Part shown: positions 39,201-53,000 of the stretch, one piece after another
Layout: each line of letters begins with the position of its first letter
Numbering within the stretch: position 1 is the stretch's first letter
Assembly (NCBI GenBank): GCA_034336665.1
Contig: JAPFBE010000003.1
Coordinates: forward strand, 63,779,352 to 63,843,351
Source of the DNA: Luscinia megarhynchos
Taxonomy: Eukaryota; Chordata; Aves; Passeriformes; Turdidae
Length of the DNA: 64,000 nucleotides
Direction of reading: 5' to 3'
Notes under the pieces: generated by a model
Told to the model about the DNA's origin: nothing
The model's database searches: none
Seen by the model: the letters and a program-made list of their open reading frames with translations, nothing else
Made by a program: the position numbers and the translations under genes

Positions 39201-39499
39201 ACTTAACTTCATTTGTATTCCAAGAAAATCCACCCTTGATTAAATCTCCTGGACTATATTAGTGCTAAGAGCAGGTGCCAGATTTCTTTATATTATAAAT
39301 GAGTATGGCTAAGAGGACTTCAGCTAAATTACTCTCTAAGTAAGTTTGACTCACAATTAGCAAAGACTGCTTCAAAATGTGGGCTGAGGTTACAATAAGA
39401 AAAAGAAATTTTGCTGTCACAGACTGTGCCAACACTGCAGATAGCCATGACAATGCATGACTGAGGAATGCTGTTGGCCTGAAATACCTGCTGCCTTTT
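39201..39499. other. Non-coding spacer
   Basis: I see nothing recognisable in this interval. Confidence 0.4.
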
Positions 39500-40060
39500 G
39501 AGATGTAAAGAAGAAATCTTCATAATAATTAATGTTTTTTCTTTTTCATTATTAAGGCATATAGTTGTTCAAACAGAGAGACTTCAGAGCCATTTTAATG
39601 ACGTACTGAAAGTGTAATTAGCATGTAAAATAATATCTCGCTCTAAATTTTCTGTGTTTGTTCTGGGAAAATGTTTTAGTAATTATGCTGTAGATGCCAA
39701 ATGCCATGAAGAAAATTCACTCCTAAGATATTTGGCATATGTCTCACTCTGTCCAATTTAGTTTTCTGCGTGTTGATGAGAAATGCCAGCTTTTGCTTTT
39801 CTTTTTTTTTCTTTCTTTCGTGATGGAATTGCCTTTGTTAGCTTTTGCATGCTTTGCTTGCTTCTCTTCGGTGTAATTTCTTTATCAGACAAACAAGATA
39901 ATAAGACTAATTTGAGAAAATAGCCTGATACTTTATAGAACCTGGAGTGAAATTTTTATTAGGAAAATTTTATGCTTTAAGGTGCACCAAAATGAAATTG
40001 TATTACATTTATAATGAGGCTTGAAGTAATTTAGGAAAGGTTATTTTGAAAGAATTTCAT
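39500..40060. promoter_or_regulatory. Possible conserved non-coding element
   Basis: Non-coding AT-rich sequence dense in homeodomain- and POU-like words. TAATTA lies at 39615-39620 next to GCATGTAAAATAAT, with further AATTAATG and TTTAATGACG words and an OCT-like TTGCATGC stretch near 39846. Several CpGs survive in an otherwise CpG-poor context (39602, 39639, 39768, 39819, 39869). I see no repeat similarity. These features are typical of vertebrate enhancers in gene deserts but prove nothing without alignment. Confidence 0.2.
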
Positions 40061-41381
40061 TAAAGAAACAAATTAGAAAAAACAACACCCTCACTGTAAC
40101 TTGGAGCTTAAGTCCTAAGGAAGCTGTGAGAAAGTATACCAAAAATAAGAAATATTTTTATATGATTTTCTAATATGTAGGATCCAAAAAAATATTTCAT
40201 TTTGGGAGGAAGCTTGACAATTATATGGATGCAGAAAGAATCTGCATTTGTTGCAGCAATTGTTTGCTTTTACAGGCTTAATCCTTCAAGTTTTCTTAGT
40301 AATTTGAATTCCTGAAGTAAAGATATTAAAGACACCACATCAAAAATATAATTTAAAAAAAAGAAAAAAAGAAAAAGAATTGTAAACTCTGTGATGTCTT
40401 GTTCTTTTTTGTAAGCTTATTATTAGCATATTGCTGTTTCTTTTTTTTTAATAACTTATTCTCAATAATGGCATCTATTCAGTTCATAGTGCTCTCTCAC
40501 TGATATGTCTTATCTTTCTAAAAGTAATGCAGTGTGATAAAGTTTAAGACATGCAGTTCAGGCCATTCATTTTAAAGCTAGCTATAACACTCCAGTTATG
40601 AGAAAAGGGTCCTTGTCTCTTCTCTGGCACTTTCAGCATCCTGATAAAAGTATCAGAGTATATTTGAAAATAATCTTAAAAATGAAGCACGGTGAGATTC
40701 AATGGTTTGGGATAACAATTTTTCTTGATAAATTTTCCTGTTATGCCCAATGAACATGGGAGGACAGATGGGATTCATTGGTAATCTCACAAGAGCTCAG
40801 AAAGTGTTGTCATTTTATGTATCTTAACAGCCACAAATAGATCTTTAAACACTTTCTTTATTCTAAAACTTGTCTTGATGCCTGTGAAGGATAAAAAGTC
40901 ACCGAAAGCCAAGCTGTACAGCAGAGAGGCCTTAGCAATTTTATGTTCTGGAGGAATTCATTCACACTCAATGTGCTGATGTGTGTAGAAATTTCTAGGT
41001 CATACTTCATTGTACTTAGCTTAGTATTAGTACCATCATAACATAATCCATGCTGACATTATATAATCCAAATTTGATTATAGATCCAGCATTCATAAAC
41101 TGGTACCTCAGAAAAGGTACATACCAGGCAAATACTCAGCAAGAGGAGACCATAGTTTCTCATTACAGATGAGGATAAGGAAAGATAGTTCTTTTGCATT
41201 TTTGTAAGCAGTCCATGCTGTGTTTGCTTCTGAAGTTCAGTTTGACAACCTAACCTCTCCCTAAGAGAAAAATTAATTTGATCAGAATTATGTAAAGTGG
41301 TGATGCTTACAAATGTGACCAACTTATTCCTTCTAGATTCAGGGTCAGGAACAGAAGCAACTAAAACCTTACTTGCTAGGT

Positions 41382-41409
41382 CACCACTGTCCACCACTGT
41401 CCACACTGT
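41382..41409. repeat. Short tandem repeat, 10-bp unit
   Basis: The unit CACCACTGTC occurs about 2.6 times in direct succession. Confidence 0.75.
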
Positions 41410-42166
41410 TAGATACCACTGTCTCTCTAGAGGAGCAAGTGCTTTGTTCCAGTCAGTGCCGTGCAGTGTTTCTACATTATAGCAAGGATGCCACTGATGC
41501 TGTGCATGAATCAGTCTAGTTTCAAAGAATGGCTGTGAAAGTCTTGTTTGCCCAAAGATTCTTTGTTTCAAGACAGAGATTTCAGTAAACACAGCCCTCT
41601 CCAACTTATAAGCATAAATTGCATAAATACTCAGTTTACTCTGGACCAGTTTACCTAGTGAGAATATTCACCTATAGAGAAAACGATAATATATAATACA
41701 TGCTTTAGCCTATGCTTCCACTCATTTTGTCCATCTTTTTTTTGAGATAAACACTGAAAACAAGTAGATTCTAGACATTTTCAAGTAAATGCCAAAAAGT
41801 GTTTATCTTCTTTCCTACCCTGTAGGAAGACTTGCCTGAGTCTTTGGAGCTCTGAGGCCTTTCTGTACTGAGCTGTGTGTGCAGCCCTGCCATTCCATAC
41901 AGAAGATGCTGTTAGGATGCAGCTCAGCAGCCTCTGGCACACACATTTCAAATCACATGCAGCCAGAATTTGACTGGTATGTGCTGGGCTGTCACAGGGA
42001 GAGACTGTTCTAAGTCAGGGCCTCAGTAGGTTCCTGCTGCTACAAAGGTTCAAAGTCACTTCTGGATCACTTCTAAGATCTGGAGCCAAAAGCTTCAGCT
42101 TCTTGCATGGTTTGTGTGAGGTGAATTGCCAAGGCACATCTCTTTGAGAGGCAAGTTTTCCCACCC

Positions 42167-42201
42167 TCCATTGTCACACTTCACATTTCCATTGTCACAC
42201 T
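42167..42201. repeat. 14-bp direct repeat
   Basis: TCCATTGTCACACT occurs at 42167-42180 and again at 42188-42201, a period of 21 bp. Confidence 0.8.
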
Positions 42202-45200
42202 GAATCTTAATACATTGTGGGAAAACTCTCCTGAAAAAGGCAGTATTTAACAAGAATTCTTTCAAAGCAAGGAAGTCAGTCAGAAAATGATCAGCATCCT
42301 AATGCTGTAACACCAAATCTTTCACTAACAAAAACTGTACTGGGATCAAAATACAGAATGTTCAGATAACCACAGGGTTCCTAATTATAGTTATTAGGAT
42401 TAGGGCTTGTGTACTTGTTCCTTGTTTATTTCATTGCTGATAATATGCCTACAAATATGTTTTACTGTTCTTAGATTCAGCTAAACAGTATTAAGCCAGA
42501 ATTAATGGAATGAGTCAACTTGTAAGCTGATGATTCAGATCTCAATAATGGGAGTTCAGGAGAGGTTTGCAATACATAATTTTTTAAAAATCCTATCTTA
42601 AAATACAAAGTGAAATCTCTGGGTTTAAATGCTCATTTTGGTTTGCTTCATATTCTATCTGGGCCTTGGTTTGCTTCTTTCTGAAAGCCATAAATGTGTT
42701 GAATTAGCTAGGTTTTTTTTGTACTGTGGACTTGAACTTCACTAGAATCATATCCAGCAATTCTGTAGAGAAGCTACAGGCATCAGGAATGCTGCTTTTG
42801 GACAACCATCCCCTAGACTACTATTGTGCCACACTTTAGCTTAATCCAAAAGAATTAACCTGTGTGTATTGACTACTGAACAAAGGTATTCCATAGTCCA
42901 ACAGAGCTAACTGGGGAAATTTATCTGAAAAATTCCAGGCATACAGTATAGCAACTCCATGACTTTAACACTCAACTTGATGTAAAATGCTCTCCTTCAA
43001 AAAAGTTGGTTTATATCACTATGAATTATTAGAAATTAAAATAATAATATTTAATCTGGATTTATACCACAGTAGTGATATTTAGGCACTTTAGGTATTA
43101 GTGGATTAATTTAGGCATTTCACTGTGTTTTATGTTTTTCTGGGTGTAGTAGTAGGTTTAGTAATTATATAAAAGGACTTTCTGTTCCCTTTAAAAGACA
43201 AAACTGTTTCATAGTTACAGCAGAAGGTCAAAACTATATAGGTTATCACTTATGCTCCATTATGCTATCACACAGCTGTATGATTGCCACATTCACCTTA
43301 TTTTCCTCATTTCCTTCAACATATTTGTCATTTCACCTGTATTCAGAAGAGCTGATTTTTAATTATCATTCTCTGGAGGAAATTCTTTTTTCAGAAATGT
43401 ATGGGCCATGTGGTAACTCTTGTGAGCCCTAGGCAGAGGTGAAAGTTATTGCTTTTATTGCTGAATAAAAACATAATGAGGCACAGCCTTTTGCAGAAGG
43501 CTCCCAGTGTAAAAGGAGAAAAGCACCAAATAAATCCAAATCAATTGACTTTTGTCTCCTCACTTAGTAATGCAGAAATCAGGATAAAATCCCTAATCTC
43601 AGGTGGGCCCTTCTTATAGCCCAAAGGAGTTGTGAGCCCCTCCAGAATTGCTAAAAGGCAGAAATTCTATGGGGTGAACTGCACTTAGAAGTCACTATCT
43701 TTTTTCAAGAACTTCTAAGGGACACTGGGCTGACTTACTCTGATTAGAGAGCCAGTTTCTACTGACTGGAATTCAGCATCTTATTGCTGTAACAATTATC
43801 ACTAGTTTCTCTGTTGCTTTTATTTGTTCATAAACAGCTCAAATTCCAACACAGTCCCTCAATGTGACCTTTTATCCTAATGCATTTGAAAAGTAAAAGT
43901 CTTTCTCTTCCTTATTGCTTTATTGGCTAGCATTAAGTGACTTTTTTTTTATCTCACTGGTGTATTGTGAGAAATAATTAATGTTTGTGTACTGCTTTGA
44001 AAATGAGCATCATTGCATCAAATGTTAATCTGAAGAGAAAGATGCTTTTTGATGTTCTTATCTGTTTTATTCTGCCTTTAATTGACTCTGTATTCATCTT
44101 CCTCTCACTCTTATGGTTACGAGTTCAACTCTTTTTTAACCTTTGATTTTGAGTGGTTTCTCTGAAAATTCACAATTGTCGCTCAATCTGCTCCATTCAT
44201 GTCTTTCAGATGTTTAGAGTCCAGGGAGAAGAAGGGGATGAAGTCAATTTTTCAGGTCACAGGGGTGGTATGATGGACCTGGATGCTGGTTAAGTGGAGT
44301 GAGGAGAAGCTTTTTGAAGAGCTTGTAGGGAAGCAGGATTACCCCTAAAGAAAGGGAAAGAGAAGTCACCATTGTCATCCCTGTGGCTTTTTTCCCACTC
44401 TGAAAAGTCCTTCCCTGGGATGTGAAGAGTAGGAAATTTTCTTAGTTTTCTGGAAAGGTTTTGATTCTGAGTTTGCTTCAGATAGATGAGAGGAAATGCA
44501 AGTAGAACAACGGATCAAATGATGGATCTACGACCTGAAGGAAAAGAAAAATGAAATGACCAGCTCTCACTGGACTTGGATTCATCTTATTTCTCTGTTT
44601 GGAGAATCTTTGACACATGAAAATTGTGAAAATAAACTGGAAAAACCCACAGAAAAACATAATGGTAATGTAGAAATATTAAAAAAAATGGGATTTACAA
44701 AGTGTCCCAGAACTAATTGTTTTTCTAGTTCTAGAACTCTGAGATTTTGTGCCTGTACAAATAGTTAAATTTTCTTTTACATCTTTCACAAAAATGCATG
44801 ATAATCTAAACATACAAACATTAACGATCTATATCTGACAGTGATCTAATTACAGGAATTTGAGAACACTGGCTAGTTATTTTTCAAAAGTCTGACATTG
44901 TAAAAGCTGGAAAACATGTAAATGTTGTTATTTCTCAGATGACTCATTGTAAAACATAATAATGTTCTGGAAACTCACACTTACACAAAAATCTGAAAAA
45001 AGTACACAGAAGTGAAAAAGCAAAGAAGAGATCCAATCCTTGTAACTCTGGAAAGAATTCCTCTGCAATATTATAAGAAATGCATTCATATCTGAAAACC
45101 TTTGCCCTGGACTATATCTGTTTTTCATATTACATTTTCTAAAATTTAACCACTGCTTTAGAATGGATGGAGACTTTGTTCATATACTTGGTACTGTCAA

Positions 45201-45777
45201 GTGAGTATTTGACCAAGTGAGCTTCATTTAATCATGAAAAACAAGTCTCTTTTTAATATTAAAATCTCAGTTTGGCTGGAAGCAGCTTGTTATGATTACA
45301 TTTTTGACCGGAGATTGCAAGCAGTGCCATGAGATTTAGCTGGCCATCTGTACAGCCTGAACATTGAGTGGTGACTCTCTCAAACTTGGTACAGTGTTTA
45401 TGGTAGGCTGCTTGCAAGGTATTGATAAGCCAGAAACTCATTCTCTGCTTTAATGAATTTTCAGTACCAAGAAAACTGGTAAAACTCACTACCTGTATAA
45501 GCACAAATAACTCAGCAAAACTACTGGATTAAATGGCAGATTAGATTTTATGCCCTTTATCTTTTATAATCCAGAATAGCCTGTTTTAAAGCAGTTTTCT
45601 CTTTTGAAGTAGTTCTGGATCTGCAGTCTCAAAAAAAATGTATAATTAAAACTTCTTTTAGCAGTAATATTTTCAGGCAGAGCTTCTGAATTAGAGAACA
45701 AAGTTCAGTAGATTAGGTTTGAAGTGGAGAAAAACAGAGAAATGATTACTTTTACCTTCTATTATTTACCAAATGGA

Positions 45778-45800
45778 CAATAAATAAATAAATAAATTAA
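45778..45800. repeat. (TAAA)n tetranucleotide repeat
   Basis: About five AAAT/TAAA units. Confidence 0.85.
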
Positions 45801-48696
45801 AATTGTCTGGCAGTGATTTTGCTGGGTTTGCTTTTCCTAACTAGTGATTTCGTGGATTGAATCATCAATCATGCCATGTTGACGAAGAAAAGTGCATGTA
45901 GGAAATTTCAATTAATTCACAAAAAAACCTTTCTTGTGCTTACCTGTCTGACCTTACTTACATGCCATAATGCTCCCTGCATCTCAGGTACACAAAAGTT
46001 TATCTTGACCTTTGCACAGTCTCTTGTATAGTTTAGTCTTTCATTACTTCAGCTCCTGTATTTGTTGTTGTTGTTATCTACATGATCAGACTTCACCTTA
46101 TTACTATGAAAATGTATCAAAACAACTTACAAAAGTTTGTAGGGTTTTTTTCTTTTCTGAAAGTGTACTTCCAAGTAATAGGGTAATATTTAGTATAACC
46201 ATTTTATCTTATAACTGTTTTCAGAGAAACAGCACAAAGCATCATGCCGTCTCTTCATCTCTCCTCCTTCCTGTCCCTCCAATATTTCCCTTGTTCCACT
46301 GGTTCAAGTCAATAATTTTTTTTTGTTAATTTCCTTTCAAGTTCTGATAGTAACTGTGGTCTGGATAAAACCATTGGATCTATGTCCAGACATCATAAAG
46401 TTTCTGGGATTTATGTGGGAAGTAGTGGTCTTAGATGCTGTGGATAGAAACTTTATGAGCAGAAGGGAAAAGGGCAAAGAACACATCAGGACTGACCTGC
46501 TAGTGAAATAACTCCACAGAGCTTGCACGAGCATAGAGCTGTTTTGTTTGAGGACGTATGTAATGGTCTCTAAGTCCATCTGTGCTTAAAAAGAAAAATT
46601 ATATTCAGATTAAATACATATATTGCTCAATGAATATAATTTGTAGTGTGTAACATATTTATTGATGGTAAAAAAATTATGATTTGTCCCAGGGTACATC
46701 CCAGATGTGAGAGCTGTTGAGAAACACTTTGTGATGTGTTCAGGGATGTAGCAGCATTGTCTGGAGGTTCAGCCTTGTGTTCACTTCTGCTCATGTCTGT
46801 GAGTCCTGAGATGCAGCTGGAGATGGATGATGGGCACCATGGTGCCTTGGCCATGCAGCATTCCCTGCACACTGTCAAAACAGGTAATGTGGCACATTTT
46901 GAGACCTGCCATGAGTCTGTCTGGGAGGACCAGGGCACAGTTTAGCATGTGCTTTTCTCTGTTTTCTGAAAAGCACTAGCCTTTACTTCAACATTACAGC
47001 AAAACTAACAAGTAGCATTACATCATTTCCTGAGCTAGAAGTAATAGCCAAAACCCTAATCTGGAGGGAGTGCAGCCAAGTATCATCCAGCTGTAATTAG
47101 CAGAGGACTGACTTAATTTTGAAACCCGCTCTTTATGAAGATTTAAAAATTACTCACCAAATGGAATATGTTCAAAGTGCACTTGGACATGTCCCTTCTT
47201 TATGTTTTTAGCATGTTCTGTGAACTGCACTTAGAACTTAGAACTGTGTAGAAGTATTTTATCTGCTTTTTTCTTTCTCCTGAATCAGCCACACATTTCT
47301 TCTGCAGAGAAAAGACTTAGGGGTTTTATAATATATTTAAAGTCATTAAAAAAGATCACCAAACCACACAGCCTGAGGGAATCTTTTTAAAGGTTACTGA
47401 GCTGCTATTCAAGGACATACATGCATAGTGGATTAATAATTTAAAATTACTGTTTCCTTGTGGTTAAGAACCAATTTTACTTTTAAATATGGGCCAAGTT
47501 CTTCAGTGTCTGTAGATCACCTATATCTAACTTATCAAATAATTTAGCATCATGGGAGCATGTTGGTAGAGCAAAGGAAACTTTGAGCAGGTTGCTCAAG
47601 GTGTTTACATCTGATCAGATACAGTTTGATTCCCTGAACTGAACATCCTCTGTCTGCAGGCAGTTTGAAGATACTTCAAGGCACAGACATTGATTCAGAT
47701 CCAAATATCTCTTTTGAGGCTGAGGGAGTGTGATGGAGAGCTCCTGCTGGTTGCCTATGAAACAAGTGGCATTCACTTGTGCACAAACCACTTCCTACAG
47801 AGGCACGTGCATGGGTGCAGCAAGTTGTTCAGGATTTTACTGTAAAATGGCTTTATTGTTCAGTGTCAAACAATGTCAAGTGCATTAACTTCAACACTGG
47901 TTCATTGCAAATATGTTTTTTGCCAGTGGTGGTGATCTCCAAACACTGCAGAAAATCCTGTAGAACAAACCTTACCAGAAGTGCATCACATGAGAGTATA
48001 ATACCTAGAACAGTCAAGACTACAGTAGAAATAAATATAAGAGTTTGAGAACCTTTTCCATAACATCCTGTAATAATGAAAACCTGCCAATTCAAGTCTA
48101 AATATTGTTAATTTGCCTTGCAGAAAAAATGGATTTCAAGAGAAAAAAAATCTAATTGTATTCTAAAACAAGTTATGAGGAAATAAAATTATTATTGGTT
48201 TGGTTAGTTTTGAGTGAAAATGTGTTCTGGAAGGTTTTAATTTTCCTATGGTGAGCCAAAGGACAGAAAGAACAAATGAGAAAATATGATTTTTGAAAGT
48301 AGAATTATTTTTATCCATTGTGGGTTTGTTAGCACTTCTGACAAAGTGGTCTGTTTTGTTGGAAACTTGCAAATCTACCAAGACTGAAAGGAAATTTTAT
48401 CTGAACTGCCACTGTATTCAGCAGCAAAAAAAGTTAACCATTGTGACTATGAAAAGTGACATTGTGTTGGTTTTCTTATCAGTATTAGGAAGCATTAGAG
48501 GCTTGAATGAGTAATAGAAATTGATAAGAAACAAGGAGAGGAGAGTATCATACAAATTGTAACAGAATAAGCAATTAATATAATTAAACTACAAAATAAA
48601 TTTAGTCTCTGAAAGACAAGGAAAGAACATGTGCTCTTGGGTGAACTCAGGTCCCAAAGATTACTAACACAGAGCTGAGTTTTTCACTTGAGAGAT

Positions 48697-48750
48697 TTAA
48701 TTTAACCATATTTTTCTGCTAACTTAATTTGATCAGATTTTTCTGCTAAC
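48697..48750. repeat. Tandem duplication, 27-bp unit
   Basis: Two adjacent 27-bp units, 48697-48723 and 48724-48750. Both begin TTAATTT and end ATTTTTCTGCTAAC; differences are confined to a 6-bp middle (AACCAT versus GATCAG). Confidence 0.9.
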
Positions 48751-50043
48751 ATTGATATTTAACTTATTTGGTTGTCATGCTACGTCTTTCATTCTGTGAG
48801 CATTAACACATTATTGCATAACTTTTTTCCCTCTTGGTCTTAAAGTCCTTCAATATTTAGAGGGATTTTGAGTCTAGGATTTGAATCCAAGCTTATCACA
48901 GTTTAAATGAGGGGTCTGTAAGGCTTGGGTACTGATATCACATGGAAGCTTTCCCCAAGATTTGCACTGAGGCAGAGAGGAGGAAATGGAACATCTTGGC
49001 TCTGTGTCCTGCTCGGGGTCCTGAGGGGGTTTGACTTTCCTTAGTGCTTGGCCAAACAACAAACCCAAACACAAAGCACCTGATTTGGGGCAACTCACCA
49101 TTCCCACAGCTGGAGTTGTGAATCTGCAGTCTGCAGAAAAAGTGTGTATATTTTAAAGCCAAGCAGAAAGGCTGAAGCAGAAGCAGCATGGCTGAAGACA
49201 TTTATCTCGTGGTTCCCTAGGGCCACACATGAGACAGGGCCTGCAACAGGACAAGGAACAAGGGTTGAATTTCTTGTACCTCTGTTTCTTAATAGCCCTG
49301 GCAGGTTTATCAAGGGACAGCCTCTTCAAGCCCTTTTATTAAAAACAAAATCATAAAAAAAGAACAGATTTTTAATCTCAGCCAAGTGTTACGTAAATAA
49401 AGCATTCTGATGGATGGGTCACACATTGCTGTAGCAGACAATTCCTTTGGCAGCAATAGCATTTTAATCCAGTCTGCAGTGTTTCAACAGGGAATCCTGG
49501 AGCCACATTCGTCTCATTTGTGATAGCTGAACTTCATTTCTTTTGCTGTGCAATGACTATTATAACTGTGTGCCAATTGTTTTGGCATATGGGTTTTTAA
49601 AAGTCTGATCAGTGTAGTTCCTAAATGGATTAAATACTTATTAAGTCCATCCTCTTTATTCACCCTGAAAAAATCAAATAAAAATTAATCATCTAAATTA
49701 GATGTAACAAAATTTAAAAATTAAATTGATCATTATACAGAAATGGAAACTCAACAATACGATAAAACTAACTGCCATTTATGATTCATGATAGAAATAT
49801 AACCCAAAAGGGTACAATAAATTCTATTTCTTCTCTTACCACAAATTCAAAGACAGCAACACTGGTGTCACTTAAATATGTTTTGGTCTATTGCTGAGAA
49901 GGCCTGAGCTCTGTCCTGAGAGGAGCCACAAGCAGCACCAGCTGGGTGGACAGTTTTCAGGTCATAGATATTATTCTTTCTGTGCCCAAATCTCTGGATT
50001 CCAAGTTCTGGAAAGATAAACTAAATCAAGAAAAACAAATTTC

Positions 50044-50069
50044 AAACAAACAAACAAACAAACAAACAA
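50044..50069. repeat. (CAAA)n tetranucleotide repeat
   Basis: Six uninterrupted CAAA units. Confidence 0.95.
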
Positions 50070-53000
50070 CCTAACTACATTAGTAAAGGTTTTCATGTAC
50101 AGTAAAACTTTATGTCCAAGAAAAGTTGGCTCATATGACCACCCTGTCATACCCACATTCATCAACAATTCTCTTTAGGTGGAAAAAAAAGGATAGTGAC
50201 TTTTTAATGTAACTTCAAAGAAAGTAATAAAGTACCACAGTTTACTGGAGATGATGCTTGGCTTTTTTGGTGACTAGCATTGTCATTGCAATTAATATTT
50301 GTGTTCTCCTTATGAGTTCAAAAGGTTTTTCTCCTTCTCTTCTCCAGGGAAAGGAGATGAGAAGTTTTCTGTCCATAAGACAACAAAAGGAAATAGTGAG
50401 TGATCTTTGGCATTGGAGTGGACAGTTGTGTGGATCTCAGTTTTTCTCAAGAACCTCATTCCTAAAGTAGTGTTACAGGCACTGTTCACTTTATATTTTC
50501 CATGTAAAGCATATGAAAATCTTTTGGCCATTCCTGTTAGGTCCTGCTAGGTAGATAGATCAGGTATGCTGAGTGAGCTGAGCAACAAGAAAGACATTAA
50601 TTTCTCCCAGTATTCTTTGTTAATTAGACTATATCAGGATACAAAGTAATTTTTAACATAGCATTCAAACATTGTAAGGAATTGCCATAATCTATATAGT
50701 TATGACTGTGCCCTAAAAACTCAGTGCAATATCCACTTAGGGTTTTAACTGTCTGTGACTTGATTGCAATCAAACAGAAATTATATTGTTGCAGAAATAA
50801 ACTGGATTTGTATGAAAGGAGCTACATATGTATTGCAGTAAAACAGACTCTGATGAAAAACTGATATGTCAATTTTGGAAAAAACACAGCAAAGAAAGAT
50901 AATCATGATTCCAAATTTTAGGCTAGATGTCAAAACCAGCTCCATGAAAAGACTTATACCTAACAAATTGTTCATGCAAATGTTTAAAGTAATTTTCAAG
51001 TACAGGAAATCTGGAGGAACATTTTAGTTTCTTCACACCTAGCTACTATGTATGTAGATGTGTTTATCGCAGCATATGTCTTCACTAGTATTTGGTTTAG
51101 TATCTGAAAATGTATCATTTCTACTATTAAATATTTCAGCTAAGATCCCTAGCCTGTGACCCACATAATAGCTGTAAACAACTTGTGCTGGTGAGCTAAT
51201 ATTTATTTCATGATTAGGAGGGTGAAAGTTATTAAACCACATAATTTCTGAGAACATTCACCCTTGTATGGAAGAGTCTGAAATGAAGAGATTACTTTAA
51301 CCTTCAAAAATGGGCAATTATGAATAATAATTTCTGATGGCTTATTAAGGAAGTTACTCAGATTGCACAAATGATAGCTTTTACTAAACCTCAGAAAAAC
51401 TGCCAAAAATATTGTCTTCACTAGGAATATATGTACTGCATATGTCTCCTTAATATCATAATTTTAGCTCTTTCTCTCATTGCCTGATGATTGAAGGCAA
51501 AACAATGGTCATTTAACTGTCCCAATGGTTGAAAAAATATTCAAAAATATTTTTCAATTAGAAATATGTTTTATCTTTTTTTTTTTAAATTTATTCTTGA
51601 AAAATAAAGATTTAATAAAAATTAGGGAGAGAAATGGGTTCCTTAAACTTCTAGAAAGTTTTACAGAATGGCATTCTGCCAGAAGTTTTTCATTATGGCT
51701 GTCCTACAGATCTGGTGTTCCTTGTGTTACAGCAGATATTTTTGAACTATTTTTAGTGAACATAAAAAATATTGCCCATGTGCTTGAATACAGTCATCAG
51801 AACACCCTAAAGTGGAAAATGTTGTTGTAAAAATTAGGCTTCTGAGGCTGCCCAAGTAAACGATGGAGATTTATCGACGGTCAGAAATATCTCACAGTGA
51901 AATCAAAAAGATCTCCTGTTCTTCTGCTGTCTCCTCATCATGACATCAATGTAACAGACACAGTTTATGCTGCTCTGGAAACAACATAGAGATTTATGTT
52001 TGTATAAATAGCTGCTAAATCTCAGATACTTACACGTGTATATAAATGCATACAGTTGCATATAGGTGAGTACTTACAGAAATAAAGCAGAAGCACGTCA
52101 CATCGTCCAAGTGCTGGTTTTCATAGAATCAATAGGGAAAAGAGAACAAAGAAAAAGGAACAGTAACTATCTTGGAACATCTTTTCTTCGGGATCACAAT
52201 TTCACTGCTGTTCATACAGTTTTGATGTAACTCAAGTTCTAACAGAGATCCAATTTTGTGCAGTCATCAAGAACACTGATTTGATTCTGAATATGCAAAA
52301 ATTCTTATGGTCATTTGGAAAGTATCTGATGTTTCTAGGCATTTCCAAATTATTCTGTCACTCCAGAAGCAGCTAGTTACACTGCTTGATTAATCTTTCC
52401 TGTAGTTTTCTGTACCAAGAATTGATGAATTGCTTGATATTTTCTTTGCTTTTATCAAGGTAAAATGCTTAAATAAATGCAATTATTTTGAAAGGTTAAA
52501 TTATTTTTCATTGTTCGCTTTGTTGCTTTGTAACTTGTACTTTTGATATCTGTTTCTGTTGAGAACATTCTTAACTCTAATGTATTTTCTAACTTCTGTC
52601 AAGGCCATGATATTCTGTCTTTATATGCCCACTTTTCTAGACCAAGCATGCTGATTGAAATCCTGTCTGCTGGTGAACATTTCTTAATGTGCAAGAAGGC
52701 AGGCAGGAGCAAGCCAGCAAGACCTAAATATTTCAAAGGTCATAAGGTGAGTAGCAGTGCTCAGTAGAGAAGGTCTGAGAAACTGGATTGGAGTGGATTC
52801 AGGCTCACACACCATCCTTTGGTCACTCACAAAGTTTAATTACTAGCATACTCCTTGCTGCACTTGTACAGTGACTGAGCCCCCTCCCAGGCAAATCCCA
52901 GACTGCAGTTCCATGTTTGCCCATAATTCTGGATATGGCATGGACCACAGACTCTTCTTGATAGGCAGGCAAGATGTGGGCATCATATTTGGAGGCAGGC

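Noticed and set aside
41059..41604. Longest open frame in the window (minus, about 181 codons)
   Set aside because: It begins at TTG with no ATG until near its C-terminal end and has no recognisable domain or flanking splice pair. One frame of this size is not surprising in 64 kb read in six frames. A hydrophobic run near the end is not enough.
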